From positions 55,295 through 119,294 of the forward strand of contig LUJO01000060.1 of assembly GCA_001689405.1 (NCBI GenBank): a stretch of 64,000 nucleotides of DNA, written 5' to 3'. The notes below the pieces were generated by a model. That model was not told the origin of the DNA. It did not search any database and saw nothing but the letters and a program-made list of their open reading frames with translations. This DNA is from Candidatus Homeothermus arabinoxylanisolvens (GTDB lineage: Bacteria; Bacteroidota; Bacteroidia; Bacteroidales; Muribaculaceae). Both the position numbers and the translations under genes were made by a program. Shown one piece after another: positions 14,811-24,075 of the stretch; position 1 is the stretch's first letter, and each line of letters opens with the position of its first letter.

Positions 14811-15914
14811 ATGTACCTTACTCATATAAAGATCTGTAACTTCAAGAATATTGCCGGCGCGGAGCTTGACTTCTCGCCTAAGGTAAACTGCTTTCTCGGT
14901 AATAACGGCATGGGCAAGAGCAATCTTCTTGATGCTGTTTACTACCTTAGTTTCTGCAAGAGTTTCACCGGCATGACCGACGCGATGCTGCTGCGCCACG
15001 GCGAGGACTTCGCCATGGTTCAGGCAAGCTACATACGCAAGGGAGTCGAGGAAGAACTCTCGCTCGGTATGGCCCGCGGCCGAAGAAAGACCCTTAAACG
15101 CAAGGGCAAGGAGTATCAGCGCCTTTCGAGCCATATAGGCGCTTTTCCGCTCGTGCTTTCGTCACCTCAGGACATAGACATAATACGCGGTACGGGCGAA
15201 GAGCGCCGACGTTTCATAGATATAGTCATATCACAGAGCGATCCGGTGTATCTTGACGAGCTGATACGCTATAACAAGGCTCTCGAGCAGCGCAACAAAC
15301 TGCTGCGCGACCGTGTCACCGACGTGAACCTTTATATCGCGCTGGAGCTTCAGATGGAGCGTTCGGCCGATTACATACACCGTATGCGTTCGGCCCGTAT
15401 CAATACGTTGGCCGAAATATTTGACCGCTACTACCGTACCATAGCCGGCGAGAACGAACGTGTGACACTGACATATGAAAGCGTACTCAACGAGCCGGGA
15501 CGCACACTCGCCGACCACTTCGAGCAGGCGCGTCGACGTGACGAGGTGCTCGGACACACTACCGTAGGCATACATCGCGATGACATTGAGATGTCGCTTA
15601 ACGGTATGCCTATGCGCAAGGCCGGTTCGCAAGGGCAGTGCAAGACCTATGTCATAGCGCTGAAACTCGCCCAATACGAATTTCTGCGCGACACGAGCGC
15701 CATGCGCCCCATGCTGTTGCTCGACGATATATTTGACAAACTTGACGCTACAAGGGTAGAGCACATAATGGAGATTGTGACTCGCGACGGGTTTGGACAG
15801 ATATTCATAACCGACACAAACCGTACTCATCTTGACGAGATAATGTCGCGTACGAGCGGCGACTATCGTATGTGGCTGGTGGAGTCGGGGTCGTTAAAAC
15901 CGCTGCATCAATGA
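14811..15914 (+). CDS. recF: DNA replication and repair protein RecF
   Basis: The protein has 367 residues, the usual RecF length. It is an SMC-like ATPase that marks gap ends and helps RecO and RecR load RecA. The Walker A motif is GNNGMGKSN at 30-38, the ABC-type signature GSQGQCKTY is near 275, and Walker B is LLLDDIFDKLD near 303. It starts 4 bases after rlmN, and its stop overlaps the start of the DUF721 gene (ATGA). recF next to DUF721 is a common Bacteroidota pairing. Confidence 0.96.
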   Translation: MYLTHIKICNFKNIAGAELDFSPKVNCFLGNNGMGKSNLLDAVYYLSFCKSFTGMTDAMLLRHGEDFAMVQASYIRKGVEEELSLGMARGRRKTLKRKGKEYQRLSSHIGAFPLVLSSPQDIDIIRGTGEERRRFIDIVISQSDPVYLDELIRYNKALEQRNKLLRDRVTDVNLYIALELQMERSADYIHRMRSARINTLAEIFDRYYRTIAGENERVTLTYESVLNEPGRTLADHFEQARRRDEVLGHTTVGIHRDDIEMSLNGMPMRKAGSQGQCKTYVIALKLAQYEFLRDTSAMRPMLLLDDIFDKLDATRVEHIMEIVTRDGFGQIFITDTNRTHLDEIMSRTSGDYRMWLVESGSLKPLHQ

Positions 15915-16201
15915 AACGTACTGACGCCAAGGCGGTTATTGACATAATAAAGGAGTATCTCGAACGTGACGGCATCGACTCGCGGTTTAACGAGCAGCGG
16001 GCCGTATATCTGTGGCCCGAGATTGTGGGGCCCGGCGTCAACCGCTATACCACGCGGCGCTTTGTCGATAGGGGAGTGCTGCATGTATACATATCATCGG
16101 CCCCTCTTAAAAACGAGCTGTCGTTTATGCGCCCGCAGATTATCGAGGCTATAAATAAAGCGGTGGGGGCGCAGGTCATAACGGAAATAGCACTGCATTA
16201 A
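15911..16201 (+). CDS. DUF721 (DciA-like) protein
   Basis: The protein has 96 residues from ATG 15911, which overlaps the recF stop. The frame is open further upstream, but the overlap and the MKRTDAK start favour 15911. The DUF721 pattern (VYLWPEIVGPGVNRYTTRRFVDRGVLHVYISSAPLKNELSFMR) is clear. In other bacteria DUF721 is part of DciA, which loads the replicative helicase DnaB; this short form may do the same, but that is inference. A strong terminator follows at 16218-16257. Confidence 0.85.
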   Translation: MKRTDAKAVIDIIKEYLERDGIDSRFNEQRAVYLWPEIVGPGVNRYTTRRFVDRGVLHVYISSAPLKNELSFMRPQIIEAINKAVGAQVITEIALH

Positions 16202-16217
16202 GAGCAAATGTATAAAA

Positions 16218-16257
16218 ACAGCGACAGCCGCCTCATGCCGAGGGTGGCTGTCGCTGT
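16218..16257. terminator. Bidirectional terminator
   Basis: A perfect 12-bp stem ACAGCGACAGCC/GGCTGTCGCTGT with A-rich sequence before it and a short weak T/A tract after. It lies between the convergent DUF721 and 11-residue-repeat genes and can serve both. Confidence 0.75.
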
Positions 16258-16277
16258 AAATTGTCATGACCGCGAGG

Positions 16278-16640
16278 TCAGTTGTCGAGCTTGTCGGCAA
16301 GGTTGTGCATGGCGTCGGCTCCGGAGTCGAGCAGATCAGACGCTTTGTCCTTCAGCTTGTCAAGCAACGAGCCGCCCTTCTCTTTTGCCGCGGCGAGGGC
16401 GTCGGCCGCTTGATCCTTCAGATTGCCGAGAGTGTCGGCTGCCTGATCCTTTATGTTTCCGAGAGCGTCGGCCGCCTTGTCTTTGGCATCGGCTGCCCCC
16501 TCCTTAAGATTTTCAACTTGCTGCGATGTCTCGTCCTTGATAGCTGCCGATGCTGCCTGTGCGCTGACTTTTGCTGCGTCGACGCTTATCTCTGCCGCTG
16601 CCTTTGAGGTCTGCGCGGCGATGTTAGCATTAGTATCCAT
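16278..16640 (-). CDS. Small helical protein with 11-residue repeats
   Basis: The protein has 120 residues and no recognised enzyme domain. Residues 53-85 contain three tandem 11-residue units (KDKAADALGNI, KDQAADTLGNL, KDQAADALAAA), and related spacing of Ala, Lys and Asp continues on both sides. There is no signal peptide or membrane segment and almost no aromatic residue. Such 11-mer repeats form long amphipathic or right-handed coiled helices, as in group 3 LEA-like stress proteins and YtjH/CsbD-like small proteins. A protective or surface-coating role is inference. It is a single gene ending at a shared terminator. Confidence 0.7.
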   Translation of the reverse strand: MDTNANIAAQTSKAAAEISVDAAKVSAQAASAAIKDETSQQVENLKEGAADAKDKAADALGNIKDQAADTLGNLKDQAADALAAAKEKGGSLLDKLKDKASDLLDSGADAMHNLADKLDN

Positions 16641-16854
16641 AGTAATTCTTTAAATAATAGTTTACAATATCTACAACACATCGCCGTTGCCAAAGTTGCT
16701 CCCTTTAACTCCTTTTTGCAAAGCTCCCGTCTCATTTATTTTTCTTTTATGTTTAGTGGCATTGAATTCCTGTATCGGTGAAAGTGACCAAAGATTAGTA
16801 TAAAACGACCCGAAAAAGGAGTTGGAAGTAAAACCTTTTGCCGTTCAATTAAGT

Positions 16855-16862
16855 TATATTTG
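16855..16862 (+). promoter_or_regulatory. Likely -7 box of the export operon
   Basis: TATATTTG about 49 bases before the TolC-like start codon. The nearest upstream TTG is only 14 bases away, so the -33 part is poor. Confidence 0.45.
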
Positions 16863-16910
16863 CAGAGATTTTCTTAAATGATTTATTTATATTAAAACGA
16901 GGGAAATAGT

Positions 16911-18395
16911 ATGCGATCATTCTTTCTTCGACTAATATTGGCGTCGCTGCTTCCGGTATCGTTAGCCGGTGTTTCTGTTGCGCAGGACAGGGCTGCGGGC
17001 GATGTAGCGGTATCGCTTGATTCGTGCAGAGCAATGGCTATGGCCAATAACAAGCAGATGCGCATTCAGGCCGAACGTATAAAGGCGGCCGGATATCAGA
17101 AAAAGGAAGCGTTTGCCGCTTATCTGCCGTCGATAGACTTTGCCGGCGGATACACGTACAACCAGAAAAATATATCCATATTTGACTCCGACCAGCATCT
17201 GCCGGTGCAGGTGTTTGACGGCAAGGGCTATCAGTTTGATCTTGTCACCGGGCCTGACGGAGTTCCGGTCAAGGGTCCCGACGGACAGTACATTCCCAAG
17301 AATGTGGCTTATCTTCCCAAGGATGCCATGACGTATGACATACATAATGTGTTTTTCGGAGCCGTGACATTGACGCAGCCGGTGTATATGGGCGGTAAGA
17401 TTGTGGCGATGAACAAGATAACCAAGTATGCCGAGGAACTTGCACGCTCCATGCATGAGAATGGAGCCGAGGACATAATATACGCTGTCGATGCCGCTTA
17501 CTGGCAGGTAGTGTCACTTAAGGCGAAGCATGAGCTTGCCACAAGTTATGTGGCCCTTCTCGATACGCTGCATAACAATGTTCAGGCTATGATAAACGAG
17601 GGTGTGGCGACCAAAAGCGATCTTCTTACAGTCGACGTGAAGCTCAACTCGGCCAATGTGGACCTTGTGAAGGTAGAGAACGGGCTTGCTCTGTCGCGTA
17701 TGGCGCTTGCGCAGTTGTGCGGACTGCCTGTCGACACACAGATGAAGCTGGTTGACGAAGACACCGAGCGTACCGCGCACGAGCCTATAGCCACAACATA
17801 CAATATGGTCGACGTATATCGCAACCGTCCCGACCTGCATGCTCTCGAGCTGGGCCTTAAAATAACGGAGCAGAAGAGCAAGGTGGCGTTGTCGTCCATG
17901 CTTCCCAATCTGGCGCTTGTAGGTGCATATACTTTCTCCAACCCCAATATGTACAACGGTTTTAAGACGAAGTTCAACGGGGCCTTTTCGGTGGGAGCCA
18001 TGCTCACCATACCCATATGGCACTGGGGCGGCAACTACAACAAGTACCGCGCAGCCAAAGTCGACGAGACCATAATGAAGCTGCAGATCGAGGATGCGAA
18101 GGAGAAGATAGACCTTCAGGTCAGTCAGGCCGCATTCAAGGCCGGCGAAGCCATGAAGACCTACTCCATGACGCAGAGCAATCTGGCCAAAGCGAATGAA
18201 AATTTGCGTCAGGCACGGCTCGGCTTCAAGGAGGGCGTGCAGACCACCGACAACGTCATGGAGGCACAGACCGCATGGCTTAAGGCAAATTCAGAGAATA
18301 TCGACGCCGAAATCGACGTTAACCTATGTCGTGTATACCTGTCAAAGGTCCTCGGCACGATGGATTACGAACAATATTACGATACTGAAAAATAG
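16911..18395 (+). CDS. TolC-family outer membrane efflux protein
   Basis: The protein has 494 residues. A signal peptide (about 1-24, ending around VSVAQD) is followed by the TolC/OEP fold: two repeats of long helices and beta strands (LDSCRAMAMANNKQMRIQAE near 37; EGVATKSDLLTVDVKLNSA near 225; EGVQTTDNVMEAQTAWLKA near 440). It would form the trimeric outer membrane channel of a tripartite exporter. It is first of four genes, followed after 9 bases by an HlyD-like adaptor and two ABC-2 permeases. Confidence 0.92.
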   Translation: MRSFFLRLILASLLPVSLAGVSVAQDRAAGDVAVSLDSCRAMAMANNKQMRIQAERIKAAGYQKKEAFAAYLPSIDFAGGYTYNQKNISIFDSDQHLPVQVFDGKGYQFDLVTGPDGVPVKGPDGQYIPKNVAYLPKDAMTYDIHNVFFGAVTLTQPVYMGGKIVAMNKITKYAEELARSMHENGAEDIIYAVDAAYWQVVSLKAKHELATSYVALLDTLHNNVQAMINEGVATKSDLLTVDVKLNSANVDLVKVENGLALSRMALAQLCGLPVDTQMKLVDEDTERTAHEPIATTYNMVDVYRNRPDLHALELGLKITEQKSKVALSSMLPNLALVGAYTFSNPNMYNGFKTKFNGAFSVGAMLTIPIWHWGGNYNKYRAAKVDETIMKLQIEDAKEKIDLQVSQAAFKAGEAMKTYSMTQSNLAKANENLRQARLGFKEGVQTTDNVMEAQTAWLKANSENIDAEIDVNLCRVYLSKVLGTMDYEQYYDTEK

Positions 18396-18404
18396 TTTCT
18401 CATT

Positions 18405-19430
18405 ATGGCAAATACCGATCAACCCACCAGTCAAGTCTCTACCAAAAAAGAGTCGGCGCTTGTAGCCACACTCGCCATTGTCGTTATCGTAGTGGCGCTT
18501 ATAGCGCTTATCGGGTTTATGTTTCTGAAGCCCAAGTCAAATATTATCGAGGGACAGGCCGAGGCCACCTCCGTGCGCATATCAGGCAAGCTGCCGGGCC
18601 GTGTTCTCGAATTCTATGTTCAGGAGGGTCAGGATGTCAAGGCGGGCGACACGCTCGTTCACATACATTCGTCGCTTGCCGAGGCCAAGCTGTATCAGGC
18701 CGAGGCTATGAAAGACGCCGCCGCCGCCCAAAACAAGAAAATCGATGCCGGTACCCGCAAGCAGATTATACAGAGCGCCTATGACTTATGGCAGCAGGCT
18801 ATAGCGGCGAAGAACATAACGGAGAAGACCTACAACCGTATGGAAGCGCTGTTCAAGCAGGATGTCGTATCGGCGCAGAAGCGCGACGAGGCTCAGGCTG
18901 CCTACAATGCGGCCGTGGCTGCGGAAAGTGCCGCCAAGAGCCAGTACATGATGGCCAAAGAGGGCGCGCAGAGCGAGGACAAGTTGAGCGCCAAGGCCAT
19001 GGTCGACGTGGCTCAGGGAGGAATAATGGAGGTCGAGGCTCTGCTTCAGGACCAGTATCTTACGGCTCCGGCCGATGGCCAGATTGATATCATATACTCG
19101 CACGAAGGGGAGCTCGTGTCGCTTGGAGCGCCTGTTATGAACCTGTTGAAACTTAGCGACAAGTGGGTCACGTTCAATGTACGTGAGGAGTTGTTGAGCG
19201 ACCTTCCCGTAGGGAAAGAGATCGAGGTCATGATACCCGCTCTCGACAAGAAGAAGGTAAAGGCCAAGGTATACTATGTACGTGATATGGGCACATATGC
19301 CGTATGGCGCTCTACAAAGGCTACCGGCCAGTGGGACAGCCGTACGTTCCAAATAAAGGCGCGTCCGCTTGAAGACATACCCGAACTTCGTCCCGGCATG
19401 TCGATAATATATTTCGCTCCAGAAAAATAA
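18405..19430 (+). CDS. HlyD-family periplasmic adaptor protein
   Basis: The protein has 341 residues. One N-terminal membrane segment (about 23-43, LVATLAIVVIVVALIALIGFMFL) anchors it. A lipoyl-like half (GQAEATSVRISGKLPGRVLEFYVQEGQDVKAGDTL, about 50-85), a coiled-coil hairpin of about 120 residues and the second half motif (LTAPADGQIDIIYSHEGELVSLGAPVMNL) follow. It would link the inner membrane permeases to the TolC channel. It lies 9 bases after the TolC gene and 27 before the first permease. Confidence 0.92.
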   Translation: MANTDQPTSQVSTKKESALVATLAIVVIVVALIALIGFMFLKPKSNIIEGQAEATSVRISGKLPGRVLEFYVQEGQDVKAGDTLVHIHSSLAEAKLYQAEAMKDAAAAQNKKIDAGTRKQIIQSAYDLWQQAIAAKNITEKTYNRMEALFKQDVVSAQKRDEAQAAYNAAVAAESAAKSQYMMAKEGAQSEDKLSAKAMVDVAQGGIMEVEALLQDQYLTAPADGQIDIIYSHEGELVSLGAPVMNLLKLSDKWVTFNVREELLSDLPVGKEIEVMIPALDKKKVKAKVYYVRDMGTYAVWRSTKATGQWDSRTFQIKARPLEDIPELRPGMSIIYFAPEK

Positions 19431-19457
19431 GATTGTTAATCGTAATAACCGAAAGAA

Positions 19458-20618
19458 ATGTCATCACTCCGCAATGCGCTCATAGACGGAATAAAGCAGC
19501 TGACAAGCCGGCCTATATACATATTGGGCATGATAGTCGTGCCCATGTTTGTGGCTTTCTTTTTCCTCGATTTAATGGATGAAGGGTTGCCGCTGAAGGC
19601 GCCTACAGCCATTGTGGACCTTGACAACTCTCCTGCGTCGCGCAACGTGACCCGAAATCTGTCGGCTTCGGAGCTTGTAAGCCTCGATTATCGCCCGATA
19701 AGCTATGACGAAGCCATGAAGTTGTTGAAAAGCGGCGACATATTCGGATTTTTCATGATACCGCGCAATTTTCAGGCCGATGCGGCTGCCGGTCGCGAGA
19801 CTACCATAACCTATTACTGCAACATGGCCTACTTTGTTCCGGGCACTCTGTCGTTCAAGTCGTTCAAGCAGACGGCCGTCACCTCATCGGGCGGTATAGC
19901 GAAGGTGACATTGGTAAGTGCCGGTCTGGATGAAGACTTTGTCGGGACCATGCTCCAGCCGGTGACCACGCAGGAGCATCCGATAGGCAACCCGTGGACC
20001 AATTACTCGATATATCTGAGCAATTCGTTTGTGCCGTGTCTGTTACAGCTCATAATATTCCAGTTTACGGCCTTTTCGTTGCTTCAGGAGATTAAGCGGG
20101 GCACTTCTGTGCGGTGGATAAATGATGCTGGAGGCTCGATTGTGGTGGCCTGTGCCGGTAAACTCATACCGCAGTTTGTCATATTCTCGGTAGTGGGTCT
20201 TGCCATCCAGAGTATGCTTTACGGATATTGGGGTTTCCCGGTCAACGGGAGTATGGCGGGCATGATTGCCGCCATGCTTCTTCTTGTGGCCTCAAGTCAG
20301 GCATTCGCTCTTTTGGTAAGCAGTCTTATACCCAACTTGCGTTTTGCGCTGTCTGTCCTGTCGCTGATGGGCATACTGTCGTTTTCACTCGCGGGCTTCT
20401 CTTTCCCGGTCGAGGACATGTATGCGCCGGTCGGAGCGTTTGCATACATAATACCGGTACGCTATTATTTTCTCATATATATAAATACGGCGCTGAACGG
20501 TTACGAACTGTATTATGTAAGGTGGGAGTACTTGGCCATGCTGCTCTTCCTGCTTGCGCCCTTCACGATGTTGTGGAAGCTTAAGCGCAGCAGCCTGCAT
20601 CCGGTTTATATACCTTAA
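19458..20618 (+). CDS. ABC-2 type permease, first subunit
   Basis: The protein has 386 residues. One membrane segment near 20-40 precedes a large periplasmic domain (about 45-180), and five or so segments follow in the C-terminal half, the standard ABC2_membrane_3 layout (YhhJ/YbhS/YbhR type). It has no nucleotide-binding domain. It is paired with a second permease 12 bases downstream. Systems of this kind export drugs, lipids or other hydrophobic compounds; the substrate here is unknown. Confidence 0.88.
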   Translation: MSSLRNALIDGIKQLTSRPIYILGMIVVPMFVAFFFLDLMDEGLPLKAPTAIVDLDNSPASRNVTRNLSASELVSLDYRPISYDEAMKLLKSGDIFGFFMIPRNFQADAAAGRETTITYYCNMAYFVPGTLSFKSFKQTAVTSSGGIAKVTLVSAGLDEDFVGTMLQPVTTQEHPIGNPWTNYSIYLSNSFVPCLLQLIIFQFTAFSLLQEIKRGTSVRWINDAGGSIVVACAGKLIPQFVIFSVVGLAIQSMLYGYWGFPVNGSMAGMIAAMLLLVASSQAFALLVSSLIPNLRFALSVLSLMGILSFSLAGFSFPVEDMYAPVGAFAYIIPVRYYFLIYINTALNGYELYYVRWEYLAMLLFLLAPFTMLWKLKRSSLHPVYIP

Positions 20619-20630
20619 TGTATTAGAAAT

Positions 20631-21848
20631 ATGTCAAGTATAGTCAACAATATGAAGAACTGGTGGCGAACGTTGTTCCGTACATGGATCAACGAGTACC
20701 GTCTGGTGTTTTCCGACTTGGGCGTCCTGCTGTTTTTTCTCGCCCTGCCTATCGCATATCCTATAACGTATACTCTCATCTACAATCCCGAACTTGTCGA
20801 GAAAGTGCCTATGGCCGTGGTCGACAACTCACGTACCTCGGAGAGCCGCGAGCTTGCCCGGATGGTCGACGCCGACCAGTACACCGCAGTAAAAGGCTAT
20901 GCCGCCGATCTCGGTGAGGCGCGTCAGTGGATGAAAGAACGCAAGGTATACGGAATACTTGTAATACCCGAGGACTATGCCAAGAGGATAGGCCGTAAGG
21001 AGCAGGCGGTACTGCCGTTGTATTGCGACATGAGCCTGCTGCTGCGTTACCGCAGCGTGCTCTTCGCCATGACCGATATACAGCTTCAGTTAGGCGCGGA
21101 CATCCGCACCAATACCATTAATAATTCTCCGGCGGCCATAGTGTCGTCGTCCATGGGGAATACGGTGGATACGGAGTCGTTTTTCCTCGGTGACGTCACC
21201 CAAGGCTTCGCCTCGTTTATTATGATCGGGCTTGTCATACTTATACTTCAGCAGAGTCTTATACTCGGCATACTGATGCTCGGAGGAGGAAGCCGTGAGC
21301 GCCGCCGCAAGAATTCAGGAGTCGACCCGGAAGCGGTGGACGGACCGGTCTCGGCATCGGTGCTTGGCGAAGCGTTCTGTTACGTTACGATCTACATGCC
21401 GCTGACGGTTTATATACTTCATTATGTGCCGCTGATGTTCAGCCTGCCTCATTACGGCGAGGCGGCCGACTATCTGCTGTTTATGCTGCCTATGCTTTTC
21501 GCGTCGGTATTTATGGGGCAGATGCTTCGACCGCTTGTGGTAGAGCGTGAAAGTTCTTTTCTCGTATTTGTGTTTACATCTGTGGTCTTTCTGTTCCTGT
21601 CGGGAATTACATGGCCCCGTTACGCCATGAGTCCCGTATGGTACATACTCGGCAGCCTTGTACCGGCCACTTGGGGTATGCAGGGTTTTGTCGGAATAAA
21701 CTCCAACGATGCCACGCTCGGTGATGTGTCTACACCCTATATGATGCTGTGGGTTCTTACCGTAGCCTACTACTTGCTTGCCGTCATCATAACGCGACGG
21801 GCCAATTCTTACGCTTTACGCCACTATAAAGTGCCTTCGGTGCCCTGA
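20631..21848 (+). CDS. ABC-2 type permease, second subunit
   Basis: The protein has 405 residues with the same layout as its upstream neighbour: one N-terminal membrane segment (about 30-50), a periplasmic domain and a C-terminal membrane bundle. It probably pairs with the first subunit as a heterodimer. No ATP-binding protein is encoded in the operon or close by on this strand. Its last 25 bases overlap the 3' end of the convergent sensor kinase gene. Confidence 0.88.
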   Translation: MSSIVNNMKNWWRTLFRTWINEYRLVFSDLGVLLFFLALPIAYPITYTLIYNPELVEKVPMAVVDNSRTSESRELARMVDADQYTAVKGYAADLGEARQWMKERKVYGILVIPEDYAKRIGRKEQAVLPLYCDMSLLLRYRSVLFAMTDIQLQLGADIRTNTINNSPAAIVSSSMGNTVDTESFFLGDVTQGFASFIMIGLVILILQQSLILGILMLGGGSRERRRKNSGVDPEAVDGPVSASVLGEAFCYVTIYMPLTVYILHYVPLMFSLPHYGEAADYLLFMLPMLFASVFMGQMLRPLVVERESSFLVFVFTSVVFLFLSGITWPRYAMSPVWYILGSLVPATWGMQGFVGINSNDATLGDVSTPYMMLWVLTVAYYLLAVIITRRANSYALRHYKVPSVP

Positions 21849-23953
21849 TCGGTAACCGGTGCCTCCTTCAGAGGATGGATAAACAGGAAGCGGGCGCCCG
21901 TGCGATACTCCGGATCGACTTTGGCTATGCCGCCGAGCAGACGTGCCGAAAGCTGGCATATATGCAGCCCGAGTCCGGTGCCGGGTGTGGAGTTGTTCAG
22001 CTTCTCGAAGCGCTCGAATATGACCGCATGTTTGGCTTCCGGTATGCCTATGCCGGTATCGGTTACGGAGAACACAACCTGACGCTGTGACCGCAATACG
22101 TTATAAGTCAGCGTAATCGAGCCTTTCTCCGTGAATTTGGCCGCATTATTTAGGTAGTTGGTGAGAATCTTCTCGGTCCTTACCCTGTCGGTCAACAGCT
22201 TGAAATTGTCGCCCGGATCCACGAATATCATTTTCACTCCGGGAGCGGCACGATGCTTTACGTTGTCGACGCATGTGCGGCATATGTCGCTCAATGACCA
22301 CAGTTGAAGATTGACAGGCATCTCGCCGGCATCTATCATCGATATGTCGAGCGCGTCGGCGAGCAGCGATACGAGCTGGTCACTGTTTTCGGTGATTATG
22401 TCGGTGTAGCGCGACATCTCGGCCTGCCGGTCGGCGGGGACGCTGTCGGCTATGAGTTGCGAGAAGCCCACAATGCCGTTCAGCGGAGTAAGTATCTCGT
22501 GGCGCACGTTTTGTATAAACTGCGTTTTCAGACGGCTTATGCTTTCGGCTTGGTCTTTTGCTATTATAAGGTCCTGCTGTGTGCGCAGGAGGTTCTGCTT
22601 TTCGGTCTGGAGGCTCTCCTGCGATTTGGCAAGGTTCTTCACGCTCCGTTTGTTTTTAAGATACAGTCGTCCTATGACTATTAACATCAGGGCAAGTATG
22701 CCCGATGCTATCAGCGATATGACAAGTATGCGGTTGTGCAGAGTGTGGGCCGAAGAGTGCCTTTCAAGCTCGGCTTGGGCCTTTTCCGCCTTAAGATTGT
22801 TCACATCATATATGATCTGAAGCTCTTTGTATTTTTCAGCAGCCTGAAGATTTATGTAATCTTCGAGCTGTGTGTTGTAATCGGTCGTGGCGGCAAGAAG
22901 TGCGTCTTTGTCGCCGGTGGCCTTTGCCGCGATTGTGTAAAATTTCAACAGCTTACGCTTGTAGGTGTTGTTTTGCGGCTTGTAGATGTAGTTCTTGAGC
23001 AGAGGCAAGGCTTCTCTGTATCTCTTGGTGGCGATGAGGTAGTATATCTCGGCGCGTCGGTTTCCGTCGAAGTCTTTTTTCACATCGGGATTGGATGCGA
23101 CCAAATCCATTATAAGACCATAGTAATCATCTACCTCTTTGGGCGTCAGAGCGTCGTAGTTGCCTAACAGACGTCTGTAGCACAAGTATTCGTTTACGTC
23201 ATAGTTGCGGTACAGACGCCCCTGTGAGATGTATCGGTCTTTAAGATGCTTTATGACCTCCAGCAGTTTCTTGTCCGATGCCACAGCTTTTGCGTGCTGT
23301 CCATTGTCGGTATCGATCATGGCTTTCTGTACGAGATACATGTTGCGCAGTACCTCGCTGTTCTCTTCGGGCAGTTGTTCGATAAGGTCGCCGAGTTTGT
23401 TCAGGTACTCGACATAGAGGTCGCCTTGCGATGATGCCCCGAGAAATACACACAACTTATACAGACGTCTTACCTGATCGTACAGGTCTACGCCGGGGTT
23501 CTTGCTGTATTCGCGTATAAACTCCTGAAGCACTTCCTGACGTTTTGCCTCGGGCATGACTCTTATGCGGTTGGAGTTGTAGGTTATGTCGATATATGCG
23601 AGAGTCTCGCGTTTATCCTCCGAGTCGGGCAATTTTCTCACGAGGTCTACATAGCTGTTGATAATAGAGTCGGATGCTATGTAAAGCGAGGTGTTGTTTC
23701 TTATTATATCGAGTTGAATATCGGTACGTCCCAGTCGGGCTGCCGTACTGTAAATCTGAAGTCCGATGGCTCCTTTTTTGGGCCGTGGCGACAGGTCATA
23801 CATGTTGTACAGTATGGTTATGCTGTCATCAGGATTCTGGGCCACTTTAAGCTCCCTGCGCAGACTGTCGATTGTAGCTTCTTTATCAATTGACAGCGAT
23901 GGAAGAGTCGCGAAAATAATTATGGATAGTGCTAAGAAGTATCTTAATTTCAT
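21824..23953 (-). CDS. TPR-containing membrane sensor histidine kinase
   Basis: The protein has 709 residues. A signal peptide (about 1-21) leads to a helical periplasmic region of TPR type (about 30-395), one membrane segment (about 409-430), a short coiled coil and a kinase core. The phospho-acceptor is His485 in NVRHEILTPLNG, the N box is at Asn602-603, G1 is DTGIG at 632-636, and G2 is GTGLG at 658-662. It has no receiver or DNA-binding domain, unlike Bacteroidota hybrid two-component proteins. No response regulator is adjacent, so it is an orphan in this window. A TATCTTTG box lies on the minus strand at 23987-23994. Confidence 0.9.
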   Translation of the reverse strand: MKLRYFLALSIIIFATLPSLSIDKEATIDSLRRELKVAQNPDDSITILYNMYDLSPRPKKGAIGLQIYSTAARLGRTDIQLDIIRNNTSLYIASDSIINSYVDLVRKLPDSEDKRETLAYIDITYNSNRIRVMPEAKRQEVLQEFIREYSKNPGVDLYDQVRRLYKLCVFLGASSQGDLYVEYLNKLGDLIEQLPEENSEVLRNMYLVQKAMIDTDNGQHAKAVASDKKLLEVIKHLKDRYISQGRLYRNYDVNEYLCYRRLLGNYDALTPKEVDDYYGLIMDLVASNPDVKKDFDGNRRAEIYYLIATKRYREALPLLKNYIYKPQNNTYKRKLLKFYTIAAKATGDKDALLAATTDYNTQLEDYINLQAAEKYKELQIIYDVNNLKAEKAQAELERHSSAHTLHNRILVISLIASGILALMLIVIGRLYLKNKRSVKNLAKSQESLQTEKQNLLRTQQDLIIAKDQAESISRLKTQFIQNVRHEILTPLNGIVGFSQLIADSVPADRQAEMSRYTDIITENSDQLVSLLADALDISMIDAGEMPVNLQLWSLSDICRTCVDNVKHRAAPGVKMIFVDPGDNFKLLTDRVRTEKILTNYLNNAAKFTEKGSITLTYNVLRSQRQVVFSVTDTGIGIPEAKHAVIFERFEKLNNSTPGTGLGLHICQLSARLLGGIAKVDPEYRTGARFLFIHPLKEAPVTDQGTEGTL

Positions 23954-23986
23954 TATAGTGTGGCGATTGTTTTTATTTCTCTTTTA

Positions 23987-23994
23987 CAAAGATA
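23987..23994 (-). promoter_or_regulatory. Likely -7 box of the sensor kinase gene
   Basis: TATCTTTG on the minus strand about 33 bases before the start codon. No TTG at the proper distance. Confidence 0.45.
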
Positions 23995-24075
23995 TGCAAA
24001 CAAAACCATAATTATGGCTCTTGTACAGTATTATCACTCCTTGGTAACAGCATTGTAATTGAATGTGGAGCGCCA

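Noticed and set aside
18794..21848. Recent horizontal transfer of the exporter operon
   Set aside because: Base composition and codon style look like the neighbours, and no repeats or mobility genes flank it.
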